Shown: in pieces, positions 24,226 through 34,040 of the stretch
Layout: every line of letters begins with the position of its first letter
Position numbering within the stretch: position 1 is the first letter of the stretch
Assembly: GCA_038363925.1 (NCBI GenBank)
Contig: JAQQWL010000015.1
Span: 1,178,001 to 1,242,000 of the forward strand
DNA from: Apiospora phragmitis
Lineage: Eukaryota; Ascomycota; Sordariomycetes; Amphisphaeriales; Apiosporaceae
Direction of reading: 5' to 3'
DNA: 64,000 bases
Program-made: the position numbers and the translations under genes
Notes under the pieces: model-generated
Databases searched by the model: none
What the model was told of the DNA's origin: nothing
Seen by the model: the letters and a program-made list of their open reading frames with translations, nothing else

Positions 24226-24864
24226 TAATAAACGCTATCTAGGTTTTAAAAAAAACCTAATAAAACGTACTAAGGTTTATATTAATAATACGAAAAAATA
24301 TCTAAACGTATAATAAAAATCGCTTCTATTAATATAATAAATAATAACTTATAAAAACAAATAATAATTAAAATATATAAACTTAAAAATATTTATAATA
24401 ATTTCGTTAAAATTATTTATTTTATTAATAAATTAAAATTAATATTTAAATTAATTATTAAAATAAAAAATATTTATACAAAATATATAAAAAACGTTTA
24501 TTATTATATATCTAACCTCCTCCCTTATTAATTAATTAAATCACTTAGTTTACCCTCGCATTCTAATAATCCGGGTAATCCCCTTATTAATTAAATTACC
24601 GACTCACTTCGCCGTTTTTAATGATCCCCGTGATCCATTACGTGACGTCGTCCTTACTATTCCCTTAGGCCGCGTTCAGCCTATTACGGTTTAGAATACT
24701 GTCGTCGTAATCGCCATACGCTTTTATAATATTAGTGCGCTTATATTAATATAGCTAGCGGCGCGGTTAATAGCCGTGACGTCGTACCCTAAGCGGGGTA
24801 TTATAAATCCGGCCCGGTGGTTTTATAGGTTTTGGCCGCATGATTAGGTCAGGTCGTAATATTA
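24226..24864 (-). repeat. 5' LTR (right copy) of the Gypsy element
   Basis: Direct repeat of the left LTR. Its outer part (24560-24864) keeps many C and G bases that the left copy has lost, so RIP was weaker here. The minus-strand interior directly after it should contain the primer-binding site, but mutation hides it. Confidence 0.85.
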
Positions 24865-25038
24865 AGGTATTAAGTAAGCTATAAAATAATATAAAAGAAA
24901 TAAAAGACGATAAAACGAAAACAAATAACTATATTATTATTAGGAATACTAGAAAATAACATATCCTGACTAATTTTAGCTATAGAAATGACTTTGAATT
25001 AAAAGGGTGTGTTTAGTAGGTTTTCTAATCCGCGAAGG

Positions 25039-25065
25039 GGTGGTCCGTGGAGGGGTGCTTTAGCT
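25039..25065 (-). repeat. Right terminal inverted repeat of the pogo-type element
   Basis: Reverse complement of the left terminal repeat, followed by TA at 25066-25067. It is not RIP-mutated at the two sites where the left copy has TT. It ends about 120 bases before the ATG at 25187. Confidence 0.9.
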
Positions 25066-25186
25066 TAATTGCTTTTTCGCGCCTCCTATCACATTCAGGC
25101 GCGCCTTCGGCCTCGATTTCTATAAAAAAATTTCCTCTACTTTCTTGCTTCAATCTCTCAATGTTCAGTGAATATAGTTTCATAAA

Positions 25187-26130
25187 ATGTCGCGCGTTAT
25201 TAGAACCCGAGTAACCACCGGGTTCCTCGATATTGCCAAACTCAAAGCATGCATTGGACATCTACGAAAAGAGGCTCTGAAACGACGTGCACGTCCCGAA
25301 AGCGGAAATCCGATAATGATGTTCGGCTGTGAGCCATCGCCCATATACGTTTTCAGCACCGGCGTGGAGATGAAGCCGTCAACAACCCTGCAAAGCGTCC
25401 GCCAACGACTTACCGGGAACTGCCACCTGCTTCCCGACCTGGGCGATTCTTCTCTTTCCAAATCCTTCATGGAACCACTCGACGTGTACTCCTGGCTCCA
25501 CCAGCCGAAAGAGGAGGCCAAGGCCAAGGTTCCGAGGCAGCTTAAAAAAACGACGTTCAACCCAGAGACCATCCGCAGCTCGGTCAACCGTACCTGGAGC
25601 ACCTACTACGGCCCGGGACACGCGATGGTCCTCGCGTTGCTGGACCTCACGAAGCCGCCGTTCCGGAAGACCGGCGAGGACCAACTGGCGGCGGCGCTCT
25701 GCCGGTCGTTGGACCGGGCCTTGGCGCCGGATCCCCAAATGCGGAGACAGCTCCGGCTCACGGATCGAGCGTGACCGTGGGGCGTGGATCCAGCCTAATG
25801 GCAACAGCGGACGCTCCACCAAAGCCACCTCTTCTTCTTCTTCTTCTTCTTGGGAGCCGCCGCCAGCCATGTTCATTGGCGATACGGCCTTCGCCATCGA
25901 CGCGGACAAGATAGCCACGCTGTGCATGGCGCTCAATGTGGAAGGCCCGGTGACGGGGCCCGCGCCCCATCTGAACCCTGGGCGCGGTTGGAGAGCGTCC
26001 CTAGCTGCCGCCACGCTGCCGCCACCAGTCTGGCCCTGACCCTGGGCTATGCGGGCCACGCCCTGGGGGACGGCACGGTGCTGAGCCACCGGGCCGTGCA
26101 GTGGTTCACGCGCCAGATGATGGCGGGTAA
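25187..26130 (+). pseudogene. Unrecognised gene, probably broken, next to the transposon
   Basis: A 195-codon frame (25187-25774) is followed, one register away and with no stop until about 26038, by a segment with a poly-Ser run, PPPAMFIGDTAFAIDADKIATLCMALN and further protein-like sequence. A third register then gives AAATSLALTLGYAGHALGDGT up to about 26110. Together these look like one protein broken by two frame changes. No GT-AG introns that fix the frame were found. No domain is recognised. Normal GC content shows that RIP did not spread this far from the transposon edge 120 bases away. Confidence 0.5.
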
Positions 26131-26747
26131 TAAGGACAGGACTGATTCCTGTGTTGGGCTAGTTTTACTTTTCCCTCTCTCGGAGTTCTTGTTTTCTTTT
26201 TTGCTTTTTAGTTTGTGTCACCAGAGACGAGACTCACAACGGGCAGGTAACATAGGACTTTCTAATTAGTACACCTATAATCATGGACATGGAATCATTC
26301 CTCCAGTTAATGAAGAACGAGCAACACTTCGCCGCTTTGTGGCTCCGGTCCCCGAGATTGAAATATGTGATCTCCTTTTCCCCCGTCGAAATTCTGCTGG
26401 TACTATAGATGGCTGACAGTACGGCACGCCACTCGTTGTATGATTGGCTGGCTGTAGTCATGTCGCTCACCAATGAGGGCTAATGCAGTGGATCCTGCCT
26501 TCCTCCTGTCTCTCTCTGAACTTGATTTTTGGCGACACACAGATAGGACTCTGGGAAGGAGGGGCGAGAGTGGGAGGGGCGGACTCAATGTGTTGATTCA
26601 CCCCCTTCAGAAACTCCCGTCCCTCTCTGCTGCTGCTACTGATACTATTACCACCACCAGCGCTCGTTACGGATTATTCGTTTTCGCTGCGCTAATCACC
26701 CCTACATCCAAAAGGACGCTTTTCTCCAGCCAGCATGCATTGGAGAA

Positions 26748-29009
26748 ATGTGGTCCGCTAGTAGCTGCCGCAACTGCTCAATCCGCGGCATCCCCTGTGA
26801 CGGAAACAAGCCGGCCTGCACCCCATGCCAGCTAAGTGGCGCTGTGGCAGCGTCAAGATGTGCCGAAGAATATGGATCTAGTAGTCGTAGCAGTGGTGCT
26901 ACTGCGACTAACGCAACAGTTCCTGCTGCCCCTGGTGCCGCCGCTGCTGCTGCTACTGCCGGTGGCCGTCGTAGTGGTGCGGCTGAAAAATGGCGGGATC
27001 AACGGTCGCTCGTGAAGCGGAGCAGTTTTACGGATACAGTACCCGACAGTGACGAGACAACCACCGCCTCCCTCCTCTACTACGCCATTCGCCCTCGACC
27101 CTGTGCCGTCGCGATACAGGGAAACTCAATTAATATTTGACGGCGTCAACTACTGTAAGTCTACACCCACTCGCCCTTTCGATCTTCACTTTTCTTTCCT
27201 CCTACCTATCTCACTTCCAGAGAGAGTCCTTGGTAGTATTGCCAGACCCGGATCCTTGGGACTAAGAAACTAACGACTGATTCGTGCGGCCTTGGCTGCG
27301 TAGTCAACGAACGGGTCAGCGTTGATCTCATCTCGATAGCGACGCACTTCAATCCCTACCAGCTTCTCATACAGAGACTGGACAAGGTGCCAGTGAGTGC
27401 CATTCATTTCATTCTCCTCAAGATGTACCGTGGTACTACCCCAGCCGGACCCGCGTCTGGACGACATGGTTGCTTCCTTGCTGGGTGCCACGCCTGGTCA
27501 GACAATGCAACCCGCGCCGTAGCCATGGGCCCATTCTTGCAGGATGGTTCCGTGCCGATTGAGGGGGAGCAGGGCTAACCTCCGATGATCCACGTCAGCG
27601 CATCTACGTCAACCTGGTCGTCTGCACTGCTACCGTCCACAGGGTCCTGTCGGAGGAACCGTACTATGTCCGCTCCTCGGCACTGGTCCGGCGCAACCGC
27701 GACCTATACAACTTCAAGATCCAGGCTCTGCAGGAAGTCAACGAGTGGCTGGGCCAGCCCGACAAGCAGACCAGCGACTCGACACTGATGTGTGTGATAT
27801 GTCTTCTCATATCTACGGTGCGCTTCCTTCTCTCCTTCATACCCGCGTGTTGCTCTCATCGACCTGCTTACCATGTGACAATAGATGCAACAGTCCGCTT
27901 ATACTGACTGGCGGGCCCACCTTGACGGCGCTCGGAGGATAATACAACTTCGAGGTGGGCTCAAAGCCATCATCACGGCGAACCCATACTTCAAACCCTT
28001 GTTAGCACTATTTGTCGCGTATGTGTCACCTTTAACCACACCATAAAGCTTTCAGATGCTGATAATGGAACAGAATAGACGTCATGGCGGCCACAACAAC
28101 GCCTTCCACGCACCCGCAAGCAGCAAATGCCACATCTATGGCGCTGCATCACTGGGAAGCCGACCCGGCCATCTTCCAATTCAACCTCGCCATCAGCTGT
28201 CCCTGCCCAGAGGAGCTGTTCCAAGCCCTGATCTTGATCAACTACCTCCGCTACACGACCATCCGGCCGGAGCTCAAAGCAAAGAGGCAAAGGGGCACTT
28301 GCATGGTGCTAGGGAAGTTGAAGGCATTCTCCGCTTCCGCATGGGCTTCTAGAATGAAGAAATTCCGGGGCTGGAAGTCCTCGGGCAACGGAGTCGACTT
28401 CGACGACGACGGCCGGACCCGTCGGAAATCCCCGGCCCCCGACCCCGAGGAAGAGATGATGCCGGATGAGGAATCGCCCAGCGAGGTACCCAAGGCAGAC
28501 CTCTGGCTCAACGTGGCCATCATCTACCAGTCCGCCATCCTACTGTACGCGCTGCGCACATTGATCGTCGACGTGCAACAGCAGAAACGGCAAGACGCCG
28601 AGGAAAAGGGGAAGGAAAAGTTAGTAGTAAAGAAGAGGAGGAAGACTTAACCTACCTGCACCACGAATTCCCAGGCATCGACATCGCGGCCCTACGGCTC
28701 GAGACGCGCCAGACGCTCCTCGACACGCTGACGCCCATCTTCGCCGACGTGACCTGGGCGCACAACGTAGCCAAGCTTATCTTCTTCCCCATGTTCGTGT
28801 GCGGCATGGAGACGGGCCCGCGCGAGCACGACCTGCAGGCGTTCGTCGCGGGCGGGCTCGAGCACGTCGGCCGCACCTACGGCACCCTGGGCCCCATCGC
28901 CGCCGCCGAGGAGCTGCGCGAGAAGTGGGCCGCCGACGCGGCGGGGGGCGCGCCCGTGACGTGGGACGGGTGGTTTCAGGGGCGGCCCGAGTTCATTTTT
29001 GGGTTTTGA
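26748..29009 (+). pseudogene. Zn2Cys6 fungal transcription factor, degenerate
   Basis: The N-terminus has six Cys in the order C-x2-C-x6-C-x6-C-x2-C-x10-C (CRNCSIRGIPCDGNKPACTPC), a Zn2Cys6 DNA-binding cluster with a long last loop, then an Ala/Ser linker. Downstream segments match the fungal-specific regulator middle domain: LIFDGVNY, VVLPDPDPWD, NEWLGQPDKQTSDSTLMCV, YTDWRAHLDGARRIIQLRGG and LFQALILINYLRY. Introns 27818-27884 and 28019-28073 keep frame. However, there is a register change before 27049-27150, a TAA right after DPWD (about 27273), an unexplained gap to about 27583, and a register change between about 28575 and 28647 that no canonical intron repairs. The end reads to 29009. It would have been a nuclear pathway regulator; its target is unknown. 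Confidence 0.7.
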
Positions 29010-29626
29010 TCATTTTAACGATGGATAAAGATTTCATGATTGATGAGTTTTGGAATTGATGACTTACCTGCCTATCTAATTATAATATTGTACATCCGAT
29101 TGAAAGTACCCTCTGGAATAGGGGACAGTTATCGTCATCAAGTTAGCTAACCCAGAACGGATTGAAACAGTTGCCCTCCATACCACGTCAGAACATTCCG
29201 GTTTGTCACATCAGTCCATCTAGAATGATGTTGTTAAGTAAATATTTGGTTGCAAGTCTATTTGTCAAGTCACAATGGAAGCTAATATTCACCAAAGTCT
29301 ACTTATGAGGCTTTCTCTGCTTTTTGTTTGTGGATACTACTTTCAGGAGTCCAAACTTCCGACGCTCCTGCTTCAAATTAATAAACATGGAAGCAACTGC
29401 CACAACCGCCTGCATCGTCATTCGGAGTTTTTGTTCGTCACTTGCAAATTTAGTTGCACCAGAGCTTGCGTCAAACGAAAGAACGTTCATATTCCAGCCA
29501 AAAACAAACTATGGCCTGGCTAGAGAGGATTTGAGCAGATAATGCTCTCACAACCCCAACCCACCTCTTGCCAAACACAAGTCCAAACCAGTCATTCATT
29601 TCATCATTTCAAACGGAATCCATATC
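29010..29626. other. Intergenic interval
   Basis: AT-moderate DNA between the regulator pseudogene and the F-box-like gene. No coding evidence. The last 100 bases before 29627 should contain the promoter of that gene. Confidence 0.4.
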
Positions 29627-30496
29627 ATGGCTACGACCGGCCCCCGCCAATTCCCGGCCAATGTCATCTCGAACATCTACGAGCGGTACAAGGCGCGGTA
29701 CCCCCACGACCTGCGCTGCGCGTCCCGCCTCGCCTGCGTGAGCCGGGCCTGGGCCTTCGAGGTCGAGAAGCAGAACTTCCGGCGCCTCATCATCGACGTC
29801 AGCGACGTCAGCCGCGGCCGGTATCACGAGGGCAACCACATGTACAACCACCCGTACGGCAGCACGCACGGCGGCGGCGGCAACCGCCGCGGCATCTTCG
29901 GCCGCCTGTTCGTCACGGGCGACGACCTGATCCTGCTCGAGTCCTACATGCGCGGCGTCCGCCGCACCTTCGTGCGCGAGCTCGTCTTCGTCCTGCCGGA
30001 CCCGATGCGGCACCTAGACGCCTGCAACGCGCTCCTACGACGCCTGCTCGACGTGCTCAGCGGCTGGGGGCTGCCGGCGCCGATGCAGCGGGCCTACATC
30101 GACCTCGAGGTCTTCCTCACGGACGACTTCGACCCGAGCAACCGGGAGATGGGCACCGGCATCTTCCTGTTCGACGTGCCCGAGTTCAGCCTGGCCAACG
30201 CGAGCCACGTGCGGAGCGTGCGGCCCGGGCCGCTGCCCTTCGCGACCGTCTTCAGTGTCAAGCACTTCATCTTCGGCCGGAACCAGCGCTTCCTGAAGGT
30301 CGATGCCTGGAGGGCCCAGCTGTGCCCCAAACTGGCCGACAGCCTGATTGGCGTCAGCAACGATACCTTTGTCATCGGGGATGGACTTGTAAGTGTGCGC
30401 TTCCTTTCTTCCTTCTGGTGATGCCAAAAGTCGACGTTGTTACACCATCATGGCAGCAAATAATAGGAACCTGAAGCTAATAATGGCCGTGTTTAG
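29627..30496 (+). CDS. F-box-like protein, two exons
   Basis: Exon 1 is 29627-30388 and exon 2 30467-30496, joined by a 78 nt intron with a consensus GTAAGT donor, giving 263 residues. Without the intron the frame would read on to 30421. Residues about 8-55 (FPANVISNIYERY, then LACVSRAWAFEVEKQNFRRLIID) match the fungal F-box-like pattern: a hydrophobic helix, L-x-x-C-x-x-V-S-R-x-W, then F-R-x-L. Such proteins recruit targets to SCF ubiquitin ligases through Skp1. The rest has no recognisable repeats. It is shorter than most fungal F-box proteins, and the codons are extremely GC-rich at the third position compared with the flanking DNA. The start has an adequate context and lies just before the F-box. 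Confidence 0.65.
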
Positions 30497-31846
30497 TATA
30501 TGCTACCGGTCAACACATGGCTTCATGGCTGGTTCTCGCGCATTGGCATTGACTCTAATTCAAAAGACTAGGTTAGGGGCAAGGGTGCAAAGGCAACGCA
30601 ATGGAGGGAAGGGAAACCCTGGAGCTACATCTACTGCGGTCACTAGTTACTTTACCTAATATTTCAACTAGCGCAGTAACCAGCCGTATAACTTTGGCTA
30701 TCCCAGCAGCCTGGTTCTAATTATACAATCTTGGCAACTGATTATTCCTTCGCGTGACCAACATGACGACGATGGACACACCTGTCGTATCGATTGTCAC
30801 AACGTCGTGATCGCGAAGAGGCTGACAACGTGATAGCTGGTGATGGAATAAATACATGGTTAACTTCTGGAAAAGAAGTTGGCAATGGGAAAGCCGTCGA
30901 TGACTTCTGCGATCAGGCCTTTCCCATGATTGCGTGTTGTGTGTTGGGTCCACCCTGCCCCGGCTCCCCGGTGTCATTCCAGAGATCCATACGCAATACG
31001 AATGTAACGCTCTGGGCAAACCAACAAGATGGGATTTGAGGTTTCCCTGGAAGCGGGTCCTGCCTATATTTGGCATAGGAAGCACCTCCGGACAAACAGC
31101 CGCAAAAGCAGAATGTGCCAGCGATCTGGTGGCGATGGTATAATAATTACAGGTCTTTTTCTTTCTGTGCAATACGTGACACTACGCAATCAAAATATAG
31201 CCCTCATTATTTATTCCCCAGGTACAGTAACCTCACGAGGGGAGCAAGTTCTGTGCCTTGTCGCGGCTGCCGCCGACCCAGCAGCAGTGTTACAACCCAG
31301 GATGGTGGTACCGGGCTGTCGGCTTCGCCCACTTCCCACTTCAGGTGCAGCAGGTCCAACTTGGCCGCAGACCTGCATGCCCGTTTCCCCTCTCGCCCCC
31401 GAAATTAAAATGTGATAATGCAACCCAGAGCACCGGAGGGTGAGCAGAAAACGGATGATGATCCGCACTCACTGCTGCCATTTTTCACCTTTCCCTCCTA
31501 CGGTGCATGCAGGCGTTCAGGCGTTTTCATGTGTCCGGGTTCCCGTTTCCGTGGTTGTGTCCCTCGAATGTTTCTCATCTCTCATTTCCACCCGAGCAGA
31601 TCTCACTCATGTCTTTCTTGCAACTAAACGATGCCCCATGGTGCGTACCCCTGACTAATGGGCTCATGACGTGAAAGGTGCTACGAGGGTAAAGCTCACG
31701 CGATCATCAGAGCAGGCTTAAGTATGTGTGTTATTACTGTCTGTTTTGGTTCCTGCATGAATACCTCGTATCCTCGCATTTTTGTGAGCTGTTAACTCAA
31801 GTTTCAACCGATCAAGTCGCTGTTTCATTTCCCAATTTCCCCCAAG
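30497..31846. other. Intergenic interval upstream of the GMC gene
   Basis: 1.35 kb without a supportable gene. CT-rich stretches at 31480-31620 and 31800-31845 fit a fungal promoter for the oxidoreductase that starts at 31847. Confidence 0.45.
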
Positions 31847-33894
31847 ATGCGCTTCCGGCACTCCGCTACCTCTCTCCTTTCCACACTCGCGGCGCTCTCG
31901 CCACCCGGCGCCCAAGCCGCCCCGATCCTCGACGACGTCCTAGGCGGCATCGGCGGCGGGATCCTGAACCCCCTCGCGTCGGCCGTCAAGTCCGTGCTGT
32001 CGGGTGAGGGCCTGGTCCAAGGCGTTCTCGGAGCCCTCGGCGGCGCGCTCGGCGTCGATCAGACCTACGACTACGTCGTGGTCGGCGGCGGCACCGCGGG
32101 CAACGCCATCGGCTACCGGCTCGCCGAGGCGGGCCACTCGGTCGCCATCGTCGAGGCCGGGCTGTTCTACGAGATCGCCAAGCCCGTCTTGGGCACTACT
32201 CCGGCCGGCGACATTATTGGTATCGGCGCCAGTCCTCTCGACTCGGTGCCGACGGTTGACTGGGAGTTCGTCACGGAACCACAGGCCGGCGCCAATGGTC
32301 GCCGCGTCCATTATGCCCGGGGCAAATGCCTGGGCGGCAGTTCCGGTAAGTGAGAATGATGATGGTGATCCTGATACCGTCACGTAAGACGATGTGCTGA
32401 CCAAGGAATACAAAAGCTCTGAACTTCATGATCCACCACCGCGGCTCCAAGGGCTCGTACGACAAGTGGGCCGACGAGGTCGGCGACGACAGCTACCGGC
32501 TCGAGGCCCTGACGCCGTACTTCGAGAAGAGCGTGACGCTGACACCGCCGAACACGGAGAAGCGAAGGGCCAACGCGTCGACGCAGTACGACTCGGACGC
32601 CTTCGCCACGCCGGGAGGGCCAGTGCAGGTCGGCTACACGAACTGGGTATCGGTCTGGGCGACGTGGCTGGAAAAGGGGCTGCAGGCGATGGGGATGGAG
32701 CGGACGACAGGCTTCAGCAGCGGCCAGCTGATGGGCTACCACTACTCGCAGTCGACGATCCGGGCCCGGGACCAGACCCGCAGCACCTCGGCCGAGTACA
32801 TCTATCAGGCTTCTACCAAAGGACTCGAGAACCTGAAGATATATACACAGACAATGGCGCGCAAGATCCTGCTTGACGACGGCACGGGTAAGGAGAAGAA
32901 GGCCACAGGCGTCCGCGTCAGCTCCCTCGGGATTGAGTACACCATCAAGGCGCGCAAGGAGGTCATCATCAGCGCCGGCACGTTCCAGTCGCCGCAGCTG
33001 CTGATGGTGTCGGGCATCGGCCCCAAGCCGACGCTCGACAACTTCGAGATCCCCGTCGTCTCGGACCTGCCCGGCGTCGGCCAGAACATGTGGGACCACA
33101 TCATGTTCGGCCCGTCGTACGAGGTGGCGTTCGACACCCTGGACCGCGTGCTGCACGACCCCGTCGTGCTGGCGCAGGCGCTGGCCGAGTACGTCGCGAC
33201 GCAGTCGGGGCCCTTGACATCCAACGTGGTCGAGTTCCTCGGCTGGGAGAAGCTGCCGGCCAAGTACCGCGATACGTTCTCGCCCGAGACGCGCGAGGCC
33301 TTGGCTCGACAGTTCCCCGACGACTGGCCCGAGGTCGAGCACATCTCGGGCAACGGCTTCATCGGCGACTTCACCTTCCCGGCCCTGCAGCAGCCCCTCG
33401 ACGGCAAGCAGTACGCCACCATCTTGGGCGCCATGGTGGCGCCCCTCTCGCGCGGCAACGTGACCCTGCGCAGCGCCAGCACTATCGACCTGCCGCGCGT
33501 AAGCCCCAACTGGCTCACGGCCAAGGCCGACCAGGAGGTCGCCGTCGCGTGGTACCGCCGCATGCGCGAGGTCTGGGCCACCGATGAGCTCAAGTCCGTC
33601 CGAGTAGGTGCCGACAAGGAGTACTGGCCGGGGCTGGACCAGAGCTCGGACGCGGAGATCCTGGAGGTGGTCCGCGACAGCCTCATGACGGTGTGGCACG
33701 CGGCGGGGACCTGCAAGATGGGACGGAGTAGCGACGAGATGGCCGTCATCGACAGCAAGGCGCGCGTATTAGGCGTCCAGGGCTTGCGGGTCGTTGACGC
33801 CAGTAGCTTTCCCCTCCTTCCGCCCGGGCATCCGCAGAGTACTATATATGCACTGGCGGAGAAGATCGCGGATGAGATCGTCAAGGAGGGCTAG
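31847..33894 (+). CDS. Secreted GMC oxidoreductase (glucose-methanol-choline family)
   Basis: Exons 31847-32345 and 32417-33894 flank a 71 nt intron (GTAAGT...AG) and encode 658 residues. The first 24 or so residues are a signal peptide ending AQA. The FAD-binding motif YVVVGGGTAGNAIGYRLAEAG follows near residue 76. The intron splits GMC signature 1 (GKCLGGSS/ALNFMIHHRGS); signature 2 is SAGTFQSPQLLMVSGIGP (about 351). The C-terminus has WHAAGTCKMG (about 592) with the catalytic His and GHPQSTIYALAEKIAD (about 636). The family oxidises alcohols or cyclises intermediates with FAD. Similarity in overall pattern to secreted versicolorin B synthase and patulin synthase-like enzymes is an impression, not a proven assignment; aryl-alcohol oxidase-like activity is the alternative. 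It converges on the SAT4-type gene, with 146 bases between stops. Confidence 0.92.
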
Positions 33895-34040
33895 CGAGCC
33901 AGTTGGGGGCATCCCACCCGGTTTTCTTCTTGGATATTCTTGTGGCGTTGGTGTGTGTCAAAAATTCACTCCCGATCGAGTGAAATCCTTTTATGTATGA
34001 TGATAGTAATGTTAGTTTGAACACGTTCTCTTGATTGCGC

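Larger units (their letters stand above)
17185..24864 (-). mobile_element. Ty3/Gypsy LTR retrotransposon nested in the pogo element, RIP-inactivated
   Basis: Two direct long repeats of equal length (about 639-644 bp) bound a 6.4 kb interior. In minus orientation the order is 5' LTR (right copy), gag (about 24.07-23.55 kb), pol with reverse transcriptase (about 21.16-20.69 kb) and integrase (about 19.73-19.49 kb), then an antisense extra frame (18.1-18.5 kb) and the 3' LTR (left copy). RT before integrase defines Ty3/Gypsy order. Every protein is interrupted by RIP-type stops. A candidate 5-base target duplication is aaata (17180-17184) and aggta (24865-24869), identical if two G-to-A changes are allowed; this is weak evidence. 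Confidence 0.9.
15461..25065 (+). mobile_element. Fot1/pogo-type DNA transposon, RIP-mutated and split by a nested retrotransposon
   Basis: Inverted terminal repeats lie at 15461-15487 and 25039-25065: 27 bases matching except for two adjacent positions (TT against CC). Each is flanked outside by TA, the target-site duplication of Tc1/mariner-pogo elements. Removing the inserted LTR element leaves about 1.92 kb, the usual size of Fot1-like elements. The left part encodes a recognisable but nonsense-riddled plus-strand transposase. The sequence is AT-rich, lacks CpA/TpG and keeps CpG, as expected from RIP. Family assignment rests on terminal repeats, TA flanks, length and transposase motifs. 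Confidence 0.88.

Noticed and set aside
15461..25065. AT-rich block as a centromere or mitochondrial insertion
   Set aside because: Transposon ends, LTRs and protein motifs explain the whole block, and the CpA depletion with CpG kept points to RIP.
27270..27491. Minus-strand frame within the regulator pseudogene
   Set aside because: Protein-like in places, but no domain, no partner exons and no start context; it may lie in an insertion into the pseudogene.
29542..30474. 310-codon frame rich in Pro and Arg
   Set aside because: Out-of-register reading of the F-box-like gene; the other frame has the F-box pattern and a proper intron.
32380..33699. 439-codon frame antisense to the GMC oxidoreductase
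   Set aside because: A GC-rich coding strand creates long open frames on the other strand; the GMC motifs prove the plus strand.
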